Shown in pieces: positions 51,984 through 60,868 of a stretch of DNA of 64,000 nucleotides. Each line of letters starts with the position of its first letter. Position 1 is the first letter of the stretch. Source of the DNA: JAYYZW01 sp965217605. GTDB taxonomy: Bacteria > Pseudomonadota > Gammaproteobacteria > Ga0077536. Location: assembly GCA_965217605.1 (NCBI GenBank), contig CBDCJB010000004.1, forward strand, positions 186,001 through 250,000. The letters are read 5' to 3'. A program made the position numbers and the translations under genes. The notes below the pieces were generated by a model. The model made no database searches. It was not told the origin of the DNA and worked only from the letters and a program-made list of their open reading frames with translations.

Positions 51984-53488
51984 CGCCTGCTCTCGTTCAA
52001 TGTCCGGACAACTTCGACGTGATCGCTGAACGGGGTCCGCACGCCGCGGTGTTCTTGGATCGATTCATGCCCTTTACCGGCGATCAGTACAATATCGTCC
52101 GCGCCGCCTTTTTCTATGGCTGATTCGATCGCAAGCGCACGGTCGTGCTCGATCAATACAGCATTCGGCGCAAGCATGCCCTCGGTGATATCCCGCGTGA
52201 TGTCTGCATTGTCTTCGCCGCGCGGATTGTCGGACGTAAGGATCACCCGATCGGCATGCGCCTCAGCGATTTCCCCCATCCTCGGACGCTTACTGCGGTC
52301 CCGCTCACCGCCACATCCAAAAACCACGATGAGCTTTCGCGGACCGAACTCGCGCAATGCACGCAGCGCCGCAAGGAGACTGTCCGGCGAGTGAGCGTAA
52401 TCGATAAAAACGCGCGTACGCGCGGTTGACACACCACAATATTCCATGCGACCCGGAACCGCGCGTACGCGTGAAAGCGCGCTGCAAATACGATCGAGAG
52501 GATGCCCGAGCGACAATAAAAAGGCGCCGACAAGCAGTAGATTATCGACGTTGAACCGGCCCGGAATGCTGGTCTCGACGCGACCTCTGGCGCCATCTGC
52601 GATCAAAGTGAAATGCACCCCATCGGCCAGGCTGTCTATTTCGTCCGCGGTAGCGCGCGCGCGTTCACTGCGTGCTCCATGCCCGTGGCCCGAAGAACAC
52701 GACCATGTATCGACCGAAGACTCGAGGGATGTCGCAACGCTGGCGCCCAAGGGATCATCGACGTTCACCACGGCGGTCGCAAGACCGTCATGCTCGAACA
52801 AGGAGCGTTTACTTTGTGCATACCGTTCGATACACCCGTGGTAATCGAGGTGATCGTGTCCGAGGTTGGTGAAAGCGGCCGCAATGACCCTGAGTCCGGC
52901 GAGGCGGTTTTGATCCAATGCGTGTGACGACGCCTCGAGTGCGACGTGGGCAACCTGATCGTCGACCAGGCAGCTTAACCACCGATTGAGCGTAATGACG
53001 TCCGGCGTCGTTAAACCTACGGACTTCAACCCATCGAGCGTACCTGCACCGAGCGTACCGATGTAACCACAGGCTGTGCCGAGTTCATTAAGCGCTTGTG
53101 CGGCCAGATGAGCGACCGTTGACTTACCATTCGTTCCCGTCACCGCGAAGACATTCAACGCTGCGGAAGGATCGCCGAAGAAGCGTTTGGCGATTTCTCC
53201 GAGGGACGCCCGTAATGATGTCAATTCGAATACTGGAACGCCGAAACTAGCCTGGCCGGCGTTATCTTCGACCACACAGGCAGTAGCGCCACGCGCGATC
53301 GCGTCGGCGGCATAGCTCAATCCGTTTACTTGTGAGCCGCGTAATGCAAAAAAGCAGGACCCTGGACCGGCATCGCGGCTGTCCAATGCGATATCGCGAA
53401 CCTCCCGATCTTGATTCGGAGGCACTGTAATCATGCCGTCCAACAGGGTTGACAACGGGATTGCTGCTTGCGCTTGCGGCGCCATCAT
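51980..53488 (-). CDS. murE: UDP-MurNAc-tripeptide synthetase MurE
   Basis: A 502-residue Mur ligase that adds the third residue. DSRDAGPGSCFFALRGSQVN, P-loop AVTGTNGKSTVAHLAAQAL, LEASSHALDQNRLAGL, DYHGCIERYAQSKRSLFEHD, and DYAHSPDSLLAALRAL with the specificity motif DNPRGEDN in place of the DNPR(S/N)E form for meso-diaminopimelate. DNPR strongly supports diaminopimelate, as expected for a Gram-negative. It overlaps ftsI and murF by 4 bases each. Confidence 0.96.
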   Translation of the reverse strand: MMAPQAQAAIPLSTLLDGMITVPPNQDREVRDIALDSRDAGPGSCFFALRGSQVNGLSYAADAIARGATACVVEDNAGQASFGVPVFELTSLRASLGEIAKRFFGDPSAALNVFAVTGTNGKSTVAHLAAQALNELGTACGYIGTLGAGTLDGLKSVGLTTPDVITLNRWLSCLVDDQVAHVALEASSHALDQNRLAGLRVIAAAFTNLGHDHLDYHGCIERYAQSKRSLFEHDGLATAVVNVDDPLGASVATSLESSVDTWSCSSGHGHGARSERARATADEIDSLADGVHFTLIADGARGRVETSIPGRFNVDNLLLVGAFLLSLGHPLDRICSALSRVRAVPGRMEYCGVSTARTRVFIDYAHSPDSLLAALRALREFGPRKLIVVFGCGGERDRSKRPRMGEIAEAHADRVILTSDNPRGEDNADITRDITEGMLAPNAVLIEHDRALAIESAIEKGGADDIVLIAGKGHESIQEHRGVRTPFSDHVEVVRTLNESRR

Positions 53489-55227
53489 TGTCCGAAGCCC
53501 ATCGACGTTACGGAATCGAAGCGTGCGGCTAGATTCGCGTTGTCTGCCGCCTTGGGCGAGGGCAAATCCGGCGCTATATTCAGGATCCGCGTCGCTTCAT
53601 GCATGACGTTCGCGAATATCGGTGCCGCGACGCGGCCGCCAAAGTGCTCCCCGCTTTTCGGTTCATCGATGACGATGACGGCAACGAGGCGCGGACGGTG
53701 CGCGGGAATCATGCCGGCGAAAATCGACATATAGCGGTCCTCCGCATAACCGCTTACGGTTGATTTGTGTACTGTTCCTGTCTTACCGGCTACCGAATAG
53801 CCTGGAATTGCAGCGGCGCGCCCGGTTCCATTTCTAACTGCGCGTTCCAGCATGGTGCGGATTGCACGGGCGGTTGAACCCTTGATCGCGCGTTGGCGAG
53901 GTGGAATTTCATCCCTGCGCACGATACGCAAGGGCTGTGCCCAACCATCGTTCGCAAGGGTCATGTAAGCTTTCGCTAATTGAATCGTGGTTACTGATAA
54001 GCCGTATCCGAATGCTAGTGTCGCATGTTCGATCTCGCGCCAATTCCGATATTCGTTCAACCGGCCGTAAGCCTCACCTGGAAGTAATACCTCGGTCACA
54101 GACCCGAATCCGCACGCGCGAAACACTCGCCACAGAAGCTCTGGTTCGAGCGACAGAGCGATCTTGCTGGCGCCGACATTACTCGACTTCTCAATAATCT
54201 CGGCGACATCCAGGCGCCGAAAGTTTTTGATGTCGCGCACAATATGCCGACCGACCTTGAAATATCCTGGAGCGGTATTGATGACGGTTTGCGGCGTATA
54301 CCGACCGCTTTCCAGTGCGGCTGCAATCGTAAACGGTTTGATTGTCGATCCAGGCTCGAACAAGTCGGTTATGGCACGATTTCGGTAATGCTCGCCCTTT
54401 AGATCACCACGATTGTTCGGATTGAACGAGGGCCGATTGACGAGGGCGACGATCTCGCCCGTATTCACGTCCAGGATCACGACCGATCCGGCCCGCGCGT
54501 TGTTTGCTTTCACCGCCGATTTGAGCTCGCGGTAAGCAACATATTGAATGCGTTTGTCGATGCTTAAGGTAACGTCGCGGCCGGGGCGGATAGGACGCAA
54601 GCGCTCTACATCCTCGATGATTCTTCCGAGTCGATCCTTGATCACTCGCCTCAGTCCGGGTTCTCCCTTCAACAGGGCGTCGAACGACAATTCGATGCCT
54701 TCCTGGCCCTGGTCGTCCACGTTGGTAAACCCGACGACGTGCGCTGTGAATTCAGCGGCGGGATAGTAGCGTCGATCCTCCTCGGTAAGCGCTACGCCCG
54801 AGATGTTGAGCTCGCGAATGGCCGTGCTTTCATCCGGGGTCAGATGACGGCGAAGGTACACGAACTTCCGGTCAAGCCGTGGAATGACCAGCGTTTCAAC
54901 GTGGTCTACAGTCATGCCCAGCAGTTCGGCAAGCACCGGCCAGCGATCGCGAACTTGAATGAACCGGTTGGGATTTACCCATGCCGATTGGATCGGCGTG
55001 CTGATTGCCAGCGGCTCACCCGTGCGGTCCAGAATCATGCCCCGGTTCGCATCAATTTTCTCGGTCCGGAGATAACGCGCATCTCCATGGCTTTGCAGGA
55101 ACTCCCGATCGTTTAATTGAATATCGATCGCGCGCCACCCCAAGATCGACGCCGCGGCGATAAAAATCGTCACGATAACCCGCCGCCGCAATCGCAATTC
55201 TTTGCGCGTGACCGAGCGCGGATTCAT
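53485..55227 (-). CDS. ftsI: Peptidoglycan D,D-transpeptidase FtsI (PBP3)
   Basis: A 580-residue class B penicillin-binding protein for septal cross-linking. A short cytoplasmic tail and one membrane helix (VIVTIFIAAASILGWRAIDI) precede the pedestal domain. The transpeptidase motifs are in order: STIKPF (SxxK), SSN in EKSSNVGASKIAL, and KTGT in VAGKTGTVHKS. Its partner FtsW is encoded in the same operon. It overlaps ftsL by 4 bases. Confidence 0.97.
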   Translation of the reverse strand: MNPRSVTRKELRLRRRVIVTIFIAAASILGWRAIDIQLNDREFLQSHGDARYLRTEKIDANRGMILDRTGEPLAISTPIQSAWVNPNRFIQVRDRWPVLAELLGMTVDHVETLVIPRLDRKFVYLRRHLTPDESTAIRELNISGVALTEEDRRYYPAAEFTAHVVGFTNVDDQGQEGIELSFDALLKGEPGLRRVIKDRLGRIIEDVERLRPIRPGRDVTLSIDKRIQYVAYRELKSAVKANNARAGSVVILDVNTGEIVALVNRPSFNPNNRGDLKGEHYRNRAITDLFEPGSTIKPFTIAAALESGRYTPQTVINTAPGYFKVGRHIVRDIKNFRRLDVAEIIEKSSNVGASKIALSLEPELLWRVFRACGFGSVTEVLLPGEAYGRLNEYRNWREIEHATLAFGYGLSVTTIQLAKAYMTLANDGWAQPLRIVRRDEIPPRQRAIKGSTARAIRTMLERAVRNGTGRAAAIPGYSVAGKTGTVHKSTVSGYAEDRYMSIFAGMIPAHRPRLVAVIVIDEPKSGEHFGGRVAAPIFANVMHEATRILNIAPDLPSPKAADNANLAARFDSVTSMGFGQ

Positions 55228-55487
55228 CGAAGTTCCACGACCTGATCGGTTCCCGGTGTCAGCATGCCGAGTTCTTCGTAGGCTGCTTTTTCAATGCGAA
55301 TCCGCGTACCCCAAGTCGCCTGCTCGAGTAGTAGCTGCCCCCATTCGTGGTCAAGGTTTTGTTTCGTCTCCCTCAAGCTCTGCAGTTCCACGAAAAACTT
55401 GCGGCTTTCGTGTCGATAAACGACGAGCTGCACCGCGGATGCAAACACGACAACTGCGGCGAGTAACATGCCGGCGGCCCGTTTCAC
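55224..55487 (-). CDS. ftsL: Cell division protein FtsL
   Basis: An 87-residue bitopic protein with one membrane helix (GMLLAAVVVFASAVQLVVY) and a periplasmic coiled coil (ETKQNLDHEWGQLLLEQATW) that pairs with FtsB and activates FtsWI. It overlaps rsmH and ftsI by 4 bases each, so translation of rsmH-ftsL-ftsI is probably coupled. Confidence 0.95.
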   Translation of the reverse strand: MKRAAGMLLAAVVVFASAVQLVVYRHESRKFFVELQSLRETKQNLDHEWGQLLLEQATWGTRIRIEKAAYEELGMLTPGTDQVVELR

Positions 55488-56389
55488 GCGTAGCGTTCCA
55501 ACGCGCGCAGGCGGGCGCTGCGTGATCGCGGGTTACGCCCTTTTTCATGTTCTCCCGCCTGCAGCGGTTTCGGCGTAAGCACCCGATAACGCGGCGTGGG
55601 AGTACCGGGATCTTCGACCCGGAATTGCTTGGCAAGAGTGCGAAATCGACGTTTAACGAGCCGGTCTTCCAGTGAGTGAAATGCAATGACGAGGATCCGG
55701 CCGCCGCGCTCCAACAGACTTAACGCTCCCTGCAAGGCGCGCTCGATCTCGTTGAGTTCGTCGTTAATGAAAATACGAACGGCTTGAAAAGTTCGCGTTG
55801 CCGGATCGATCCGACCGCGCCGCTTGATACATGAACGCGCCAACGCGGCCAGGTCGTGTGTTGACTTCAGAGGATGCTGGTTGCGGGTTTCTACGATCTT
55901 GCGCGCTATCTGCCGTGAGCGTCGCTCTTCGCCGTACTGCCACAAAACGTCGCTGATCTCCCGCTCAGCGGCGGTCATCAACCAATCCGCCGCTGACATC
56001 GGCGCCGCGGGATCCATGCGCATATCGAGTGGTCCGTCGTGCTGAAAGCTGAAGCCGCGTATCGGATCATCAAGCTGGAGTGTAGACATGCCGAGATCGA
56101 ACAATACGCCGTCGATCTTGCGTGCGCGTTCTAATAGAACCTCTTCCAATTGTGAAAACCTCTGCCGTAGCGCGGTGACACGCGCGTCGTTCGCCGCAAA
56201 CGTCTGGGCATGTTCAAAAGCTTCCGGATCGCGATCGAATACGAAAAGTCGGCCTTGCCGTCCGAGGTATTGCAAAAGTGCCCGGCTGTGCCCGCCCCGG
56301 CCATAGGTCGCGTCGACGTATGTTCCTCCGGGTCGTACGCTCATAAGGTCTACAACCTCATTCAATAAGACCGGAATGTGTTCGGGCAC
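55484..56389 (-). CDS. rsmH: 16S rRNA (cytosine1402-N4)-methyltransferase RsmH
   Basis: A 301-residue SAM-dependent enzyme (formerly MraW). It has HIPVLLNEVVDLM at the N-terminus, the SAM loop YVDATYGRGGHSRALLQYL, FDLGMSTLQLDDPIRGFSF, DMRMDPAAPMSAADWL, and the C-terminal VIAFHSLEDRLVKRRFR. RsmI, which 2'-O-methylates the same base, is encoded about 1.3 kb away beyond rnpB. It starts after a 12-base gap from mraZ. Confidence 0.97.
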   Translation of the reverse strand: MPEHIPVLLNEVVDLMSVRPGGTYVDATYGRGGHSRALLQYLGRQGRLFVFDRDPEAFEHAQTFAANDARVTALRQRFSQLEEVLLERARKIDGVLFDLGMSTLQLDDPIRGFSFQHDGPLDMRMDPAAPMSAADWLMTAAEREISDVLWQYGEERRSRQIARKIVETRNQHPLKSTHDLAALARSCIKRRGRIDPATRTFQAVRIFINDELNEIERALQGALSLLERGGRILVIAFHSLEDRLVKRRFRTLAKQFRVEDPGTPTPRYRVLTPKPLQAGEHEKGRNPRSRSARLRALERYA

Positions 56390-56401
56390 TCAGAATCCCA
56401 G

Positions 56402-56857
56402 TCACAGCGATAAAGACTCGAGCGCGGAAGACGGGTCAGATCCATTACCGACATCGTTCAGCCAGCGGTCACGCTCCGCGGTCCACGCCGCGCCATCCCA
56501 GATTTCGATCTTGTTTCCCTGGCCGAGTAATGCGGCCTGCTTGTCAATGCCGGCGATCACGCGTAACTCCTGCGGCAACAGCACGCGCCCCTGCGCATCG
56601 CACGCGCAATCGGCGGCATAGCCGCGCATGATCTGTTTGGTTCGGCGGCTTTGTTTGTCGAAGTCGGATAGCGCGGAGAGTTTCGTCTCGATCAACTCCC
56701 ATTCCGCAAGGGGATACAACCACAACGCGCGGTCCCAGGGATTGAGTGTGATGACGAGCTCCAGGTTGTCGAGCGCGGCCAACGCGTCACGGCAGCGCAC
56801 CGGGATAGCCAAGCGGCCCTTGGCGTCTATACTGACCGTGCTGAGCCCTCGAAACAT
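56402..56857 (-). CDS. mraZ: Transcriptional regulator MraZ
   Basis: A 151-residue AbrB-like double-repeat protein. MFRGLSTVSIDAKGRLAIP and the second-half CDAQGRVLLPQELRV are the two SpoVT-AbrB DNA-contact loops (DxKGRxxxP pattern). MraZ represses or tunes the dcw operon by binding GTGG direct repeats near its own promoter; such repeats are present at 56941-56964. The ATG at 56857 gives the standard N-terminus; an upstream in-frame ATG at 56881 adds eight residues. Confidence 0.96.
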   Translation of the reverse strand: MFRGLSTVSIDAKGRLAIPVRCRDALAALDNLELVITLNPWDRALWLYPLAEWELIETKLSALSDFDKQSRRTKQIMRGYAADCACDAQGRVLLPQELRVIAGIDKQAALLGQGNKIEIWDGAAWTAERDRWLNDVGNGSDPSSALESLSL

Positions 56858-56940
56858 TCGCACGCGCGGGATCCCCCGCAATGGCGCGCCGCCGGAACCG
56901 ATTAGGGACGGACGGTTTAAGCACCGGAATCACTTGGGAT

Positions 56941-56964
56941 CCACTTTCCCCCACTTTTTACCAC
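56941..56964 (-). promoter_or_regulatory. MraZ-binding repeats (three GTGG direct repeats)
   Basis: On the minus strand GTGG occurs three times at exact 10-base steps (CCAC on the plus strand at 56941, 56951 and 56961). This is the known MraZ operator pattern of regularly spaced GTGG repeats. The array lies just downstream of the -10 box, across the expected transcript start, so bound MraZ would block transcription. Confidence 0.9.
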
Positions 56965-56972
56965 CAGCGCGA

Positions 56973-57002
56973 ACTATAAGGAGTGAGGAGGAAAACTGTC
57001 AA
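56973..57002 (-). promoter_or_regulatory. Sigma-70 promoter of the dcw operon (Pmra)
   Basis: On the minus strand a perfect TTGACA (57002-56997) and TATAGT (56978-56973) are separated by 18 bases. The predicted start is about 56966, inside the MraZ repeats and roughly 110 bases before mraZ. It probably drives most of mraZ to ftsZ. Confidence 0.88.
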
Positions 57003-57174
57003 GCAAATCTAAGGCAAATCTTACTTATACAACAGTAACTTAGCTTGATTCTGGACCGGCTGTTCAGGAACTACGGCGGCGCCTTAATCGAAACATTGAG
57101 AAAAATCATTCATATAAAGGTTATATCTAGAATACACCTCACATCTAATCGCGGCGAATGATTCGAATATTGCC
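57003..57174. other. AT-rich gene-free stretch upstream of the dcw promoter
   Basis: Part of the 405-base gap between rnpB and mraZ. It is visibly richer in A and T than its surroundings. No open frame or RNA motif is supported. It may serve as an UP-element or upstream control region for the dcw promoter. Confidence 0.45.
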
Positions 57175-57250
57175 CCTGGATTCCGCTTCGCTCCATCCAG
57201 GCTACGATTCGCTTTCGATGTAACCTGGATGGAGCTTAGCGGAATCCGGG
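57175..57250. repeat. Long inverted repeat, family A copy 2
   Basis: The arms CCTGGATTCCGCTTCGCTCC and GGAGCTTAGCGGAATCCGGG are nearly complementary and form a stem of about 30 bp. This is the same arm sequence as at 4132-4202. It begins 13 bases after the 3' end of RNase P RNA and could act as its transcript end, though no T-run follows. Confidence 0.85.
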
Positions 57251-57262
57251 CTCATTCAAAGT

Positions 57263-57650
57263 TGGCGCAAGCCGGCCTGTAAGCCGGGTTCTGTGAAGTT
57301 GCGTGGCAACTCGGCGATCATTCATCTGCGACGCGTGTCGCCACGCGCCTGAAGCGACCTACCCGGAAACTCGTGCGGACCACACCGAACCGCATACGCG
57401 GCGCGTTTCCCTATTAGGTCTTGCTCCGGGTGGGGTTTACCCTGCCGCCGGCGTTGGCCGGCGCGGTGCGCTCTTACCGCACCTTTTCACCCTTACCCCG
57501 TGTGGGGCGGTCTGTTTTCTGTGGCACTTTCCGTAGGCTCACGCCCCCCAGGTATTACCTGGCACCTTGTCCTGCGGAGCCCGGACTTTCCTCTATCGAT
57601 CTCGACATAATGAATACGCGGACGATAGCGATCACCCGGCCGACTTGCAA
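57263..57650 (-). ncRNA. rnpB: RNase P RNA (class A)
   Basis: The minus strand contains the conserved blocks of bacterial class A RNase P RNA. These are GAGGAAAGTCCGGGCTCC (near 57590), GGTGCCAGGTAATACCTGG, AGGGTGAAAAGGTGCGGTAA, GAGCGCACC, the CACCCGGAGCAAGACC block, and the 3' region ATGAATG ... ACAGAACCCGGCTTA. The P1 ends GCAAGTCGGCC and GGCCGGCTTGC pair over 11 bases (one G-U) and set the limits within a few bases. Length about 388. It lies between rsmI and mraZ, as in Pseudomonas. Confidence 0.97.
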
Positions 57651-57673
57651 TAACCAGTGTGTGACTAAGCTAC

Positions 57674-58582
57674 TTAGATTTCAATATCTGGGTCGCGTTC
57701 CCCGCACCGGAGCCCGGCCTGGTAGAGCTCGTTGCGCCGCAAGCCGGTGAGCGTCATCGCGACGCGTACAGCGGCTTTCATATCCATCTCTTCGAGCAAG
57801 ATGGCCATGACGCGTTCCGCTTGCGGGGCTGCGGGAATTTCATCTCGACCCGCAATCATGATCACGAACTCGCCGCGCGTTGCATCGGGATCGGACGCGA
57901 CTCGTTCAACGAGCGAACCAAGCGGACCGCGATATAACGATTCGAATTTTTTCGTCAATTCGCGCGCGATCGCCGCATCGCGATCGTCACCAAACGCCGC
58001 CTGCATCGAACTCAGCGTATCGAGGATACGGTGCGGCGCTTCGAAGAAGACCAGCGTTCGCGGATCCGATTGCAATTCAGTTAGGCGCTGCGCGCGCGCC
58101 TGGGCGCGACTGGGTAGGAACCCTTCGAACACAAAGCGATCCGTTGGCAAGGCGGCGACGCTCAATGCCGCGGTAACCGCGCACGGCCCCGGTACCGCCA
58201 TGACCGGAATTTCCGCCGCCGCCGCACCTCTTACGAACTTGAACCCTGGATCTGAAATCAGAGGTGTACCGGCATCACTGATCAGTGCGCAAGCCTCGCA
58301 CTTTTTTATCAGCCGATCGATGAGGCGGGGTACGATTCGTTCCTCATTGTGATCATGCAAGGGTTCGAGTTTGGTTATGATTCCGTAAGTATCCAGGAGT
58401 CTGCGGCTATGACGTGAATCTTCGCTCAAAATGAAGTCGACGGCGTCGAGCATCGCGATTGCGCGGACACTCAAATCGCCCAGATTGCCTATCGGTGTGG
58501 CGACGACGTAGACGCCCGGCCGTTCAATTGACAGGTCCTCAGACGGAAAAGATACTGGTGGCGTGTCACGCTTGGTGCTCAT
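57674..58582 (-). CDS. rsmI: 16S rRNA (cytidine1402-2'-O)-methyltransferase RsmI
   Basis: A 302-residue tetrapyrrole-methylase-fold enzyme. GVYVVATPIGNLGDLSVRAI, LSEDSRHSRRLLDTYGI, ALISDAGTPLISDPGFKFV and FEGFLPSRAQARAQRL give the family. VFFEAPHRILDTLSSM and ARELTKKFESLYRGPLGSLV follow, and the C-terminal helical domain closes the protein. The ATG at 58582 (MSTKRD) is chosen; an in-frame extension to 58717 runs into the divergent lpoA. Its start is 16 bases from the inferred lpoA start. Confidence 0.96.
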   Translation of the reverse strand: MSTKRDTPPVSFPSEDLSIERPGVYVVATPIGNLGDLSVRAIAMLDAVDFILSEDSRHSRRLLDTYGIITKLEPLHDHNEERIVPRLIDRLIKKCEACALISDAGTPLISDPGFKFVRGAAAAEIPVMAVPGPCAVTAALSVAALPTDRFVFEGFLPSRAQARAQRLTELQSDPRTLVFFEAPHRILDTLSSMQAAFGDDRDAAIARELTKKFESLYRGPLGSLVERVASDPDATRGEFVIMIAGRDEIPAAPQAERVMAILLEEMDMKAAVRVAMTLTGLRRNELYQAGLRCGERDPDIEI

Positions 58583-58598
58583 AATTAATCCGAGATCG

Positions 58599-60464
58599 TT
58601 GCGCCTATTCGCGAATGTCTTCGCAATTTTCGCAATCGGTCTTATTACATGCGCCTGCGGGCCACAAGGCAACGTCCGCGAACCGGTGCAACCGCCGGAT
58701 CCGCTAACCATGGCCAAGCGCTTACTCGATCGCGGTGATTACGCTGCCGCTGCCGCTGCTTACCGCGCGCTGGCAGACGATGGCGATACGGCGCAAGCGA
58801 CGTCACGTAAAGCGGTTGCCGCCCTCGCTTATCAGGATGCACAGGATTTTGGCAGCGCTGACGTTCTCATCGGTGAAATCGAAGACTCGGCCAGTAAATC
58901 CACACCGGTCGCCGCGCTCGCGAAGGCGAGGTCAATGCTGCACGCCAACTTTCCGTCCGACGCCTATGCCATCGCCGAAGATGTCGATCAATCCCCCCTC
59001 GACGCTTATCAACGTGGCGTGCGCGCCCGCGTCATGGGCGCAGCGGCCCTCGTGCTAAACGATTTGACCGCGGCCGCGGATGCGTGGGTTTCCGCTCACC
59101 GCTTTCCCTATCCGGCCGATCAATCCGAAGCGATCCTGCAATCGACATGGCGGGCGGTCTCGCGGCTCTCTGAATTCGAGCTCGGCTCACGTCTGTCAAC
59201 GGCGGACGAGTTGGCGCAAGGATGGTACTCGCTGGCCCATATCGCATCGCGATCCCTGTTCGATAATGCGCAATTCGTACAAGAATCCGAAACCTGGACG
59301 CTGCAACATCAGGGGCACCCGGCAATGGCCTTGATTGAGGAACTCGTCGAACGTTCCGAGATGGTGTCCGTGCGCCCCCGGCAGATCGCACTCTTCCTCC
59401 CGTTTGATGACACGCTGGGTATCGCTGCAAAAGCGGTACGTGACGGCTTCATCACGGCATGGTTCGCAGATTCCCGTATCGAATCGCGGCCGAAGCTCAA
59501 AATTTACTCGAGTGCGGCCGGTGATATCGCGGTAGCTTATGGGAACGCGGTTGCGCAAGGTGCTGAATTCGTCGTTGGGCCGCTCAGAAAGGGCCTGGTG
59601 CAGGCGTTGCGAAACAAAGCCGATCTGTCGGTCGGCCTGCTCGCGCTCAATGTCATCGACCCGTCATCACCCGCGGGTGGATCGCCACCCGGTCTTTTTC
59701 AATTCGGCCTTACACCCGAAAACGAAGCGCGACAAGTCGCACAACGCGCGCGAATCCGCGGTCAGCGAGCGTTGATCATTGCGCCCGACAGCGCTTGGGG
59801 CAAACGGCTGATGGCCGCATATGCCGATACCTGGGAGCAGATCGGCGGCGTCGTACTCGCGAAGGTGTTTTATACCGATGAAGCCGAATCCTATCCGGAC
59901 GCGGTTAAACGCGCGTTGAATATAGACTTGAGCGAGGCCCGTGCTACCGGGCTGCGCCGCAAACTCAACGTTCCCGTCGAAGCCGAGCCGCGCCGTCGCG
60001 CAGACGTGGACGTCGTATTGCTGGCGGGATTTCCGGATAACGCGCGGCAAATCCTGCCGCAGCTGCGCTATTTTCGCGCCGAAAACGTTCCCGTATTCGC
60101 TACGTCACACGTCTATGCGGGCGGTACGGATGCCGAGCGCGACGGCGATTTGAATGGACTCGTTTTCGGCGACATGCCCTGGCTCTTCGGTGCGGCCGAC
60201 GTCGATGCATTTAATCTGGTCCGCCGTAACTGGCCCGTCGAGGCAAGTAATTACGCACGACTATACGGCCTTGGCGTGGACGCGTACCGGATCATTCCCT
60301 ACTTGGCGAAAATGCGCTATCAACAGAATATGCGCATTCCCGGCGTTACCGGCGAACTCTGGATGGATTACGACGGTATCGTGCACCGTCAGATGACGTG
60401 GTTGAAGTTCGTAGATGGATTCCCGACTTTCATTGATGGGTCTGGCGCGCGACGTGCACATTGA
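58599..60464 (+). CDS. lpoA: Penicillin-binding protein activator LpoA
   Basis: A 621-residue outer-membrane lipoprotein that activates PBP1A. A signal peptide (RLFANVFAIFAIGLITC) ends in a lipobox-like segment LITCACG. The N-terminal half is TPR-like (RLLDRGDYAAAAAAYRALAD), and the C-terminal half is a periplasmic-binding-protein fold (RQIALFLPFDDTLGIAAKAV, VGPLRKGLVQALRNK, LRYFRAENVPVFATSHVYAG). Start uncertain: TTG at 58599 gives a good signal peptide, while GTG at 58563 would overlap rsmI. The stop lies inside yraN. Confidence 0.92.
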   Translation: MRLFANVFAIFAIGLITCACGPQGNVREPVQPPDPLTMAKRLLDRGDYAAAAAAYRALADDGDTAQATSRKAVAALAYQDAQDFGSADVLIGEIEDSASKSTPVAALAKARSMLHANFPSDAYAIAEDVDQSPLDAYQRGVRARVMGAAALVLNDLTAAADAWVSAHRFPYPADQSEAILQSTWRAVSRLSEFELGSRLSTADELAQGWYSLAHIASRSLFDNAQFVQESETWTLQHQGHPAMALIEELVERSEMVSVRPRQIALFLPFDDTLGIAAKAVRDGFITAWFADSRIESRPKLKIYSSAAGDIAVAYGNAVAQGAEFVVGPLRKGLVQALRNKADLSVGLLALNVIDPSSPAGGSPPGLFQFGLTPENEARQVAQRARIRGQRALIIAPDSAWGKRLMAAYADTWEQIGGVVLAKVFYTDEAESYPDAVKRALNIDLSEARATGLRRKLNVPVEAEPRRRADVDVVLLAGFPDNARQILPQLRYFRAENVPVFATSHVYAGGTDAERDGDLNGLVFGDMPWLFGAADVDAFNLVRRNWPVEASNYARLYGLGVDAYRIIPYLAKMRYQQNMRIPGVTGELWMDYDGIVHRQMTWLKFVDGFPTFIDGSGARRAH

Positions 60465-60840
60465 CGCATTGAACTCGGCGAGATCGTCGCGGACTTTTGG
60501 GCGCGATATCGAGCGTATAGCCGAGTGTTACTTGAAGAACCGAGGGCTTTCAACGGTTGCCAGAAATTACGCGTGCCGTGTTGGAGAAATCGATCTCGTC
60601 ATGCTGGACGAAAATATCCTCGTGTTCGTCGAGGTTCGCTACCGGCGATCCGCCGAATACGGCGATGCGGCCGAGTCCGTAACGCGAACGAAGCAACGAC
60701 GGCTAATCCGCACCGCTGAACATTTTCTGTTGCACAAAAATGACTTTGCCGAGTCTGTATGTAGGTTTGATGTCCTTGCCATACACGGGTCCGAGCCGCG
60801 TTATGCGATCGACTGGATTGAAGGTGCGTTTTCTGCATAA
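60436..60840 (+). CDS. YraN family (UPF0102) nuclease-fold protein
   Basis: A 134-residue protein of the UPF0102 family. GEIDLVMLDENILVFVEVRYR holds the aspartate and ExK/ExR residues of a PD-(D/E)XK nuclease-like fold, and CRFDVLAI follows. The biological role is not established. The ATG at 60436 would overlap lpoA by 29 bases; a GTG at 60454 is an alternative. Order lpoA-yraN-gmhA-BON is conserved from E. coli. Confidence 0.9.
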   Translation: MGLARDVHIDALNSARSSRTFGRDIERIAECYLKNRGLSTVARNYACRVGEIDLVMLDENILVFVEVRYRRSAEYGDAAESVTRTKQRRLIRTAEHFLLHKNDFAESVCRFDVLAIHGSEPRYAIDWIEGAFSA

Positions 60841-60868
60841 TTCCTTGAACTATTGGGCGTAGCGCGAA

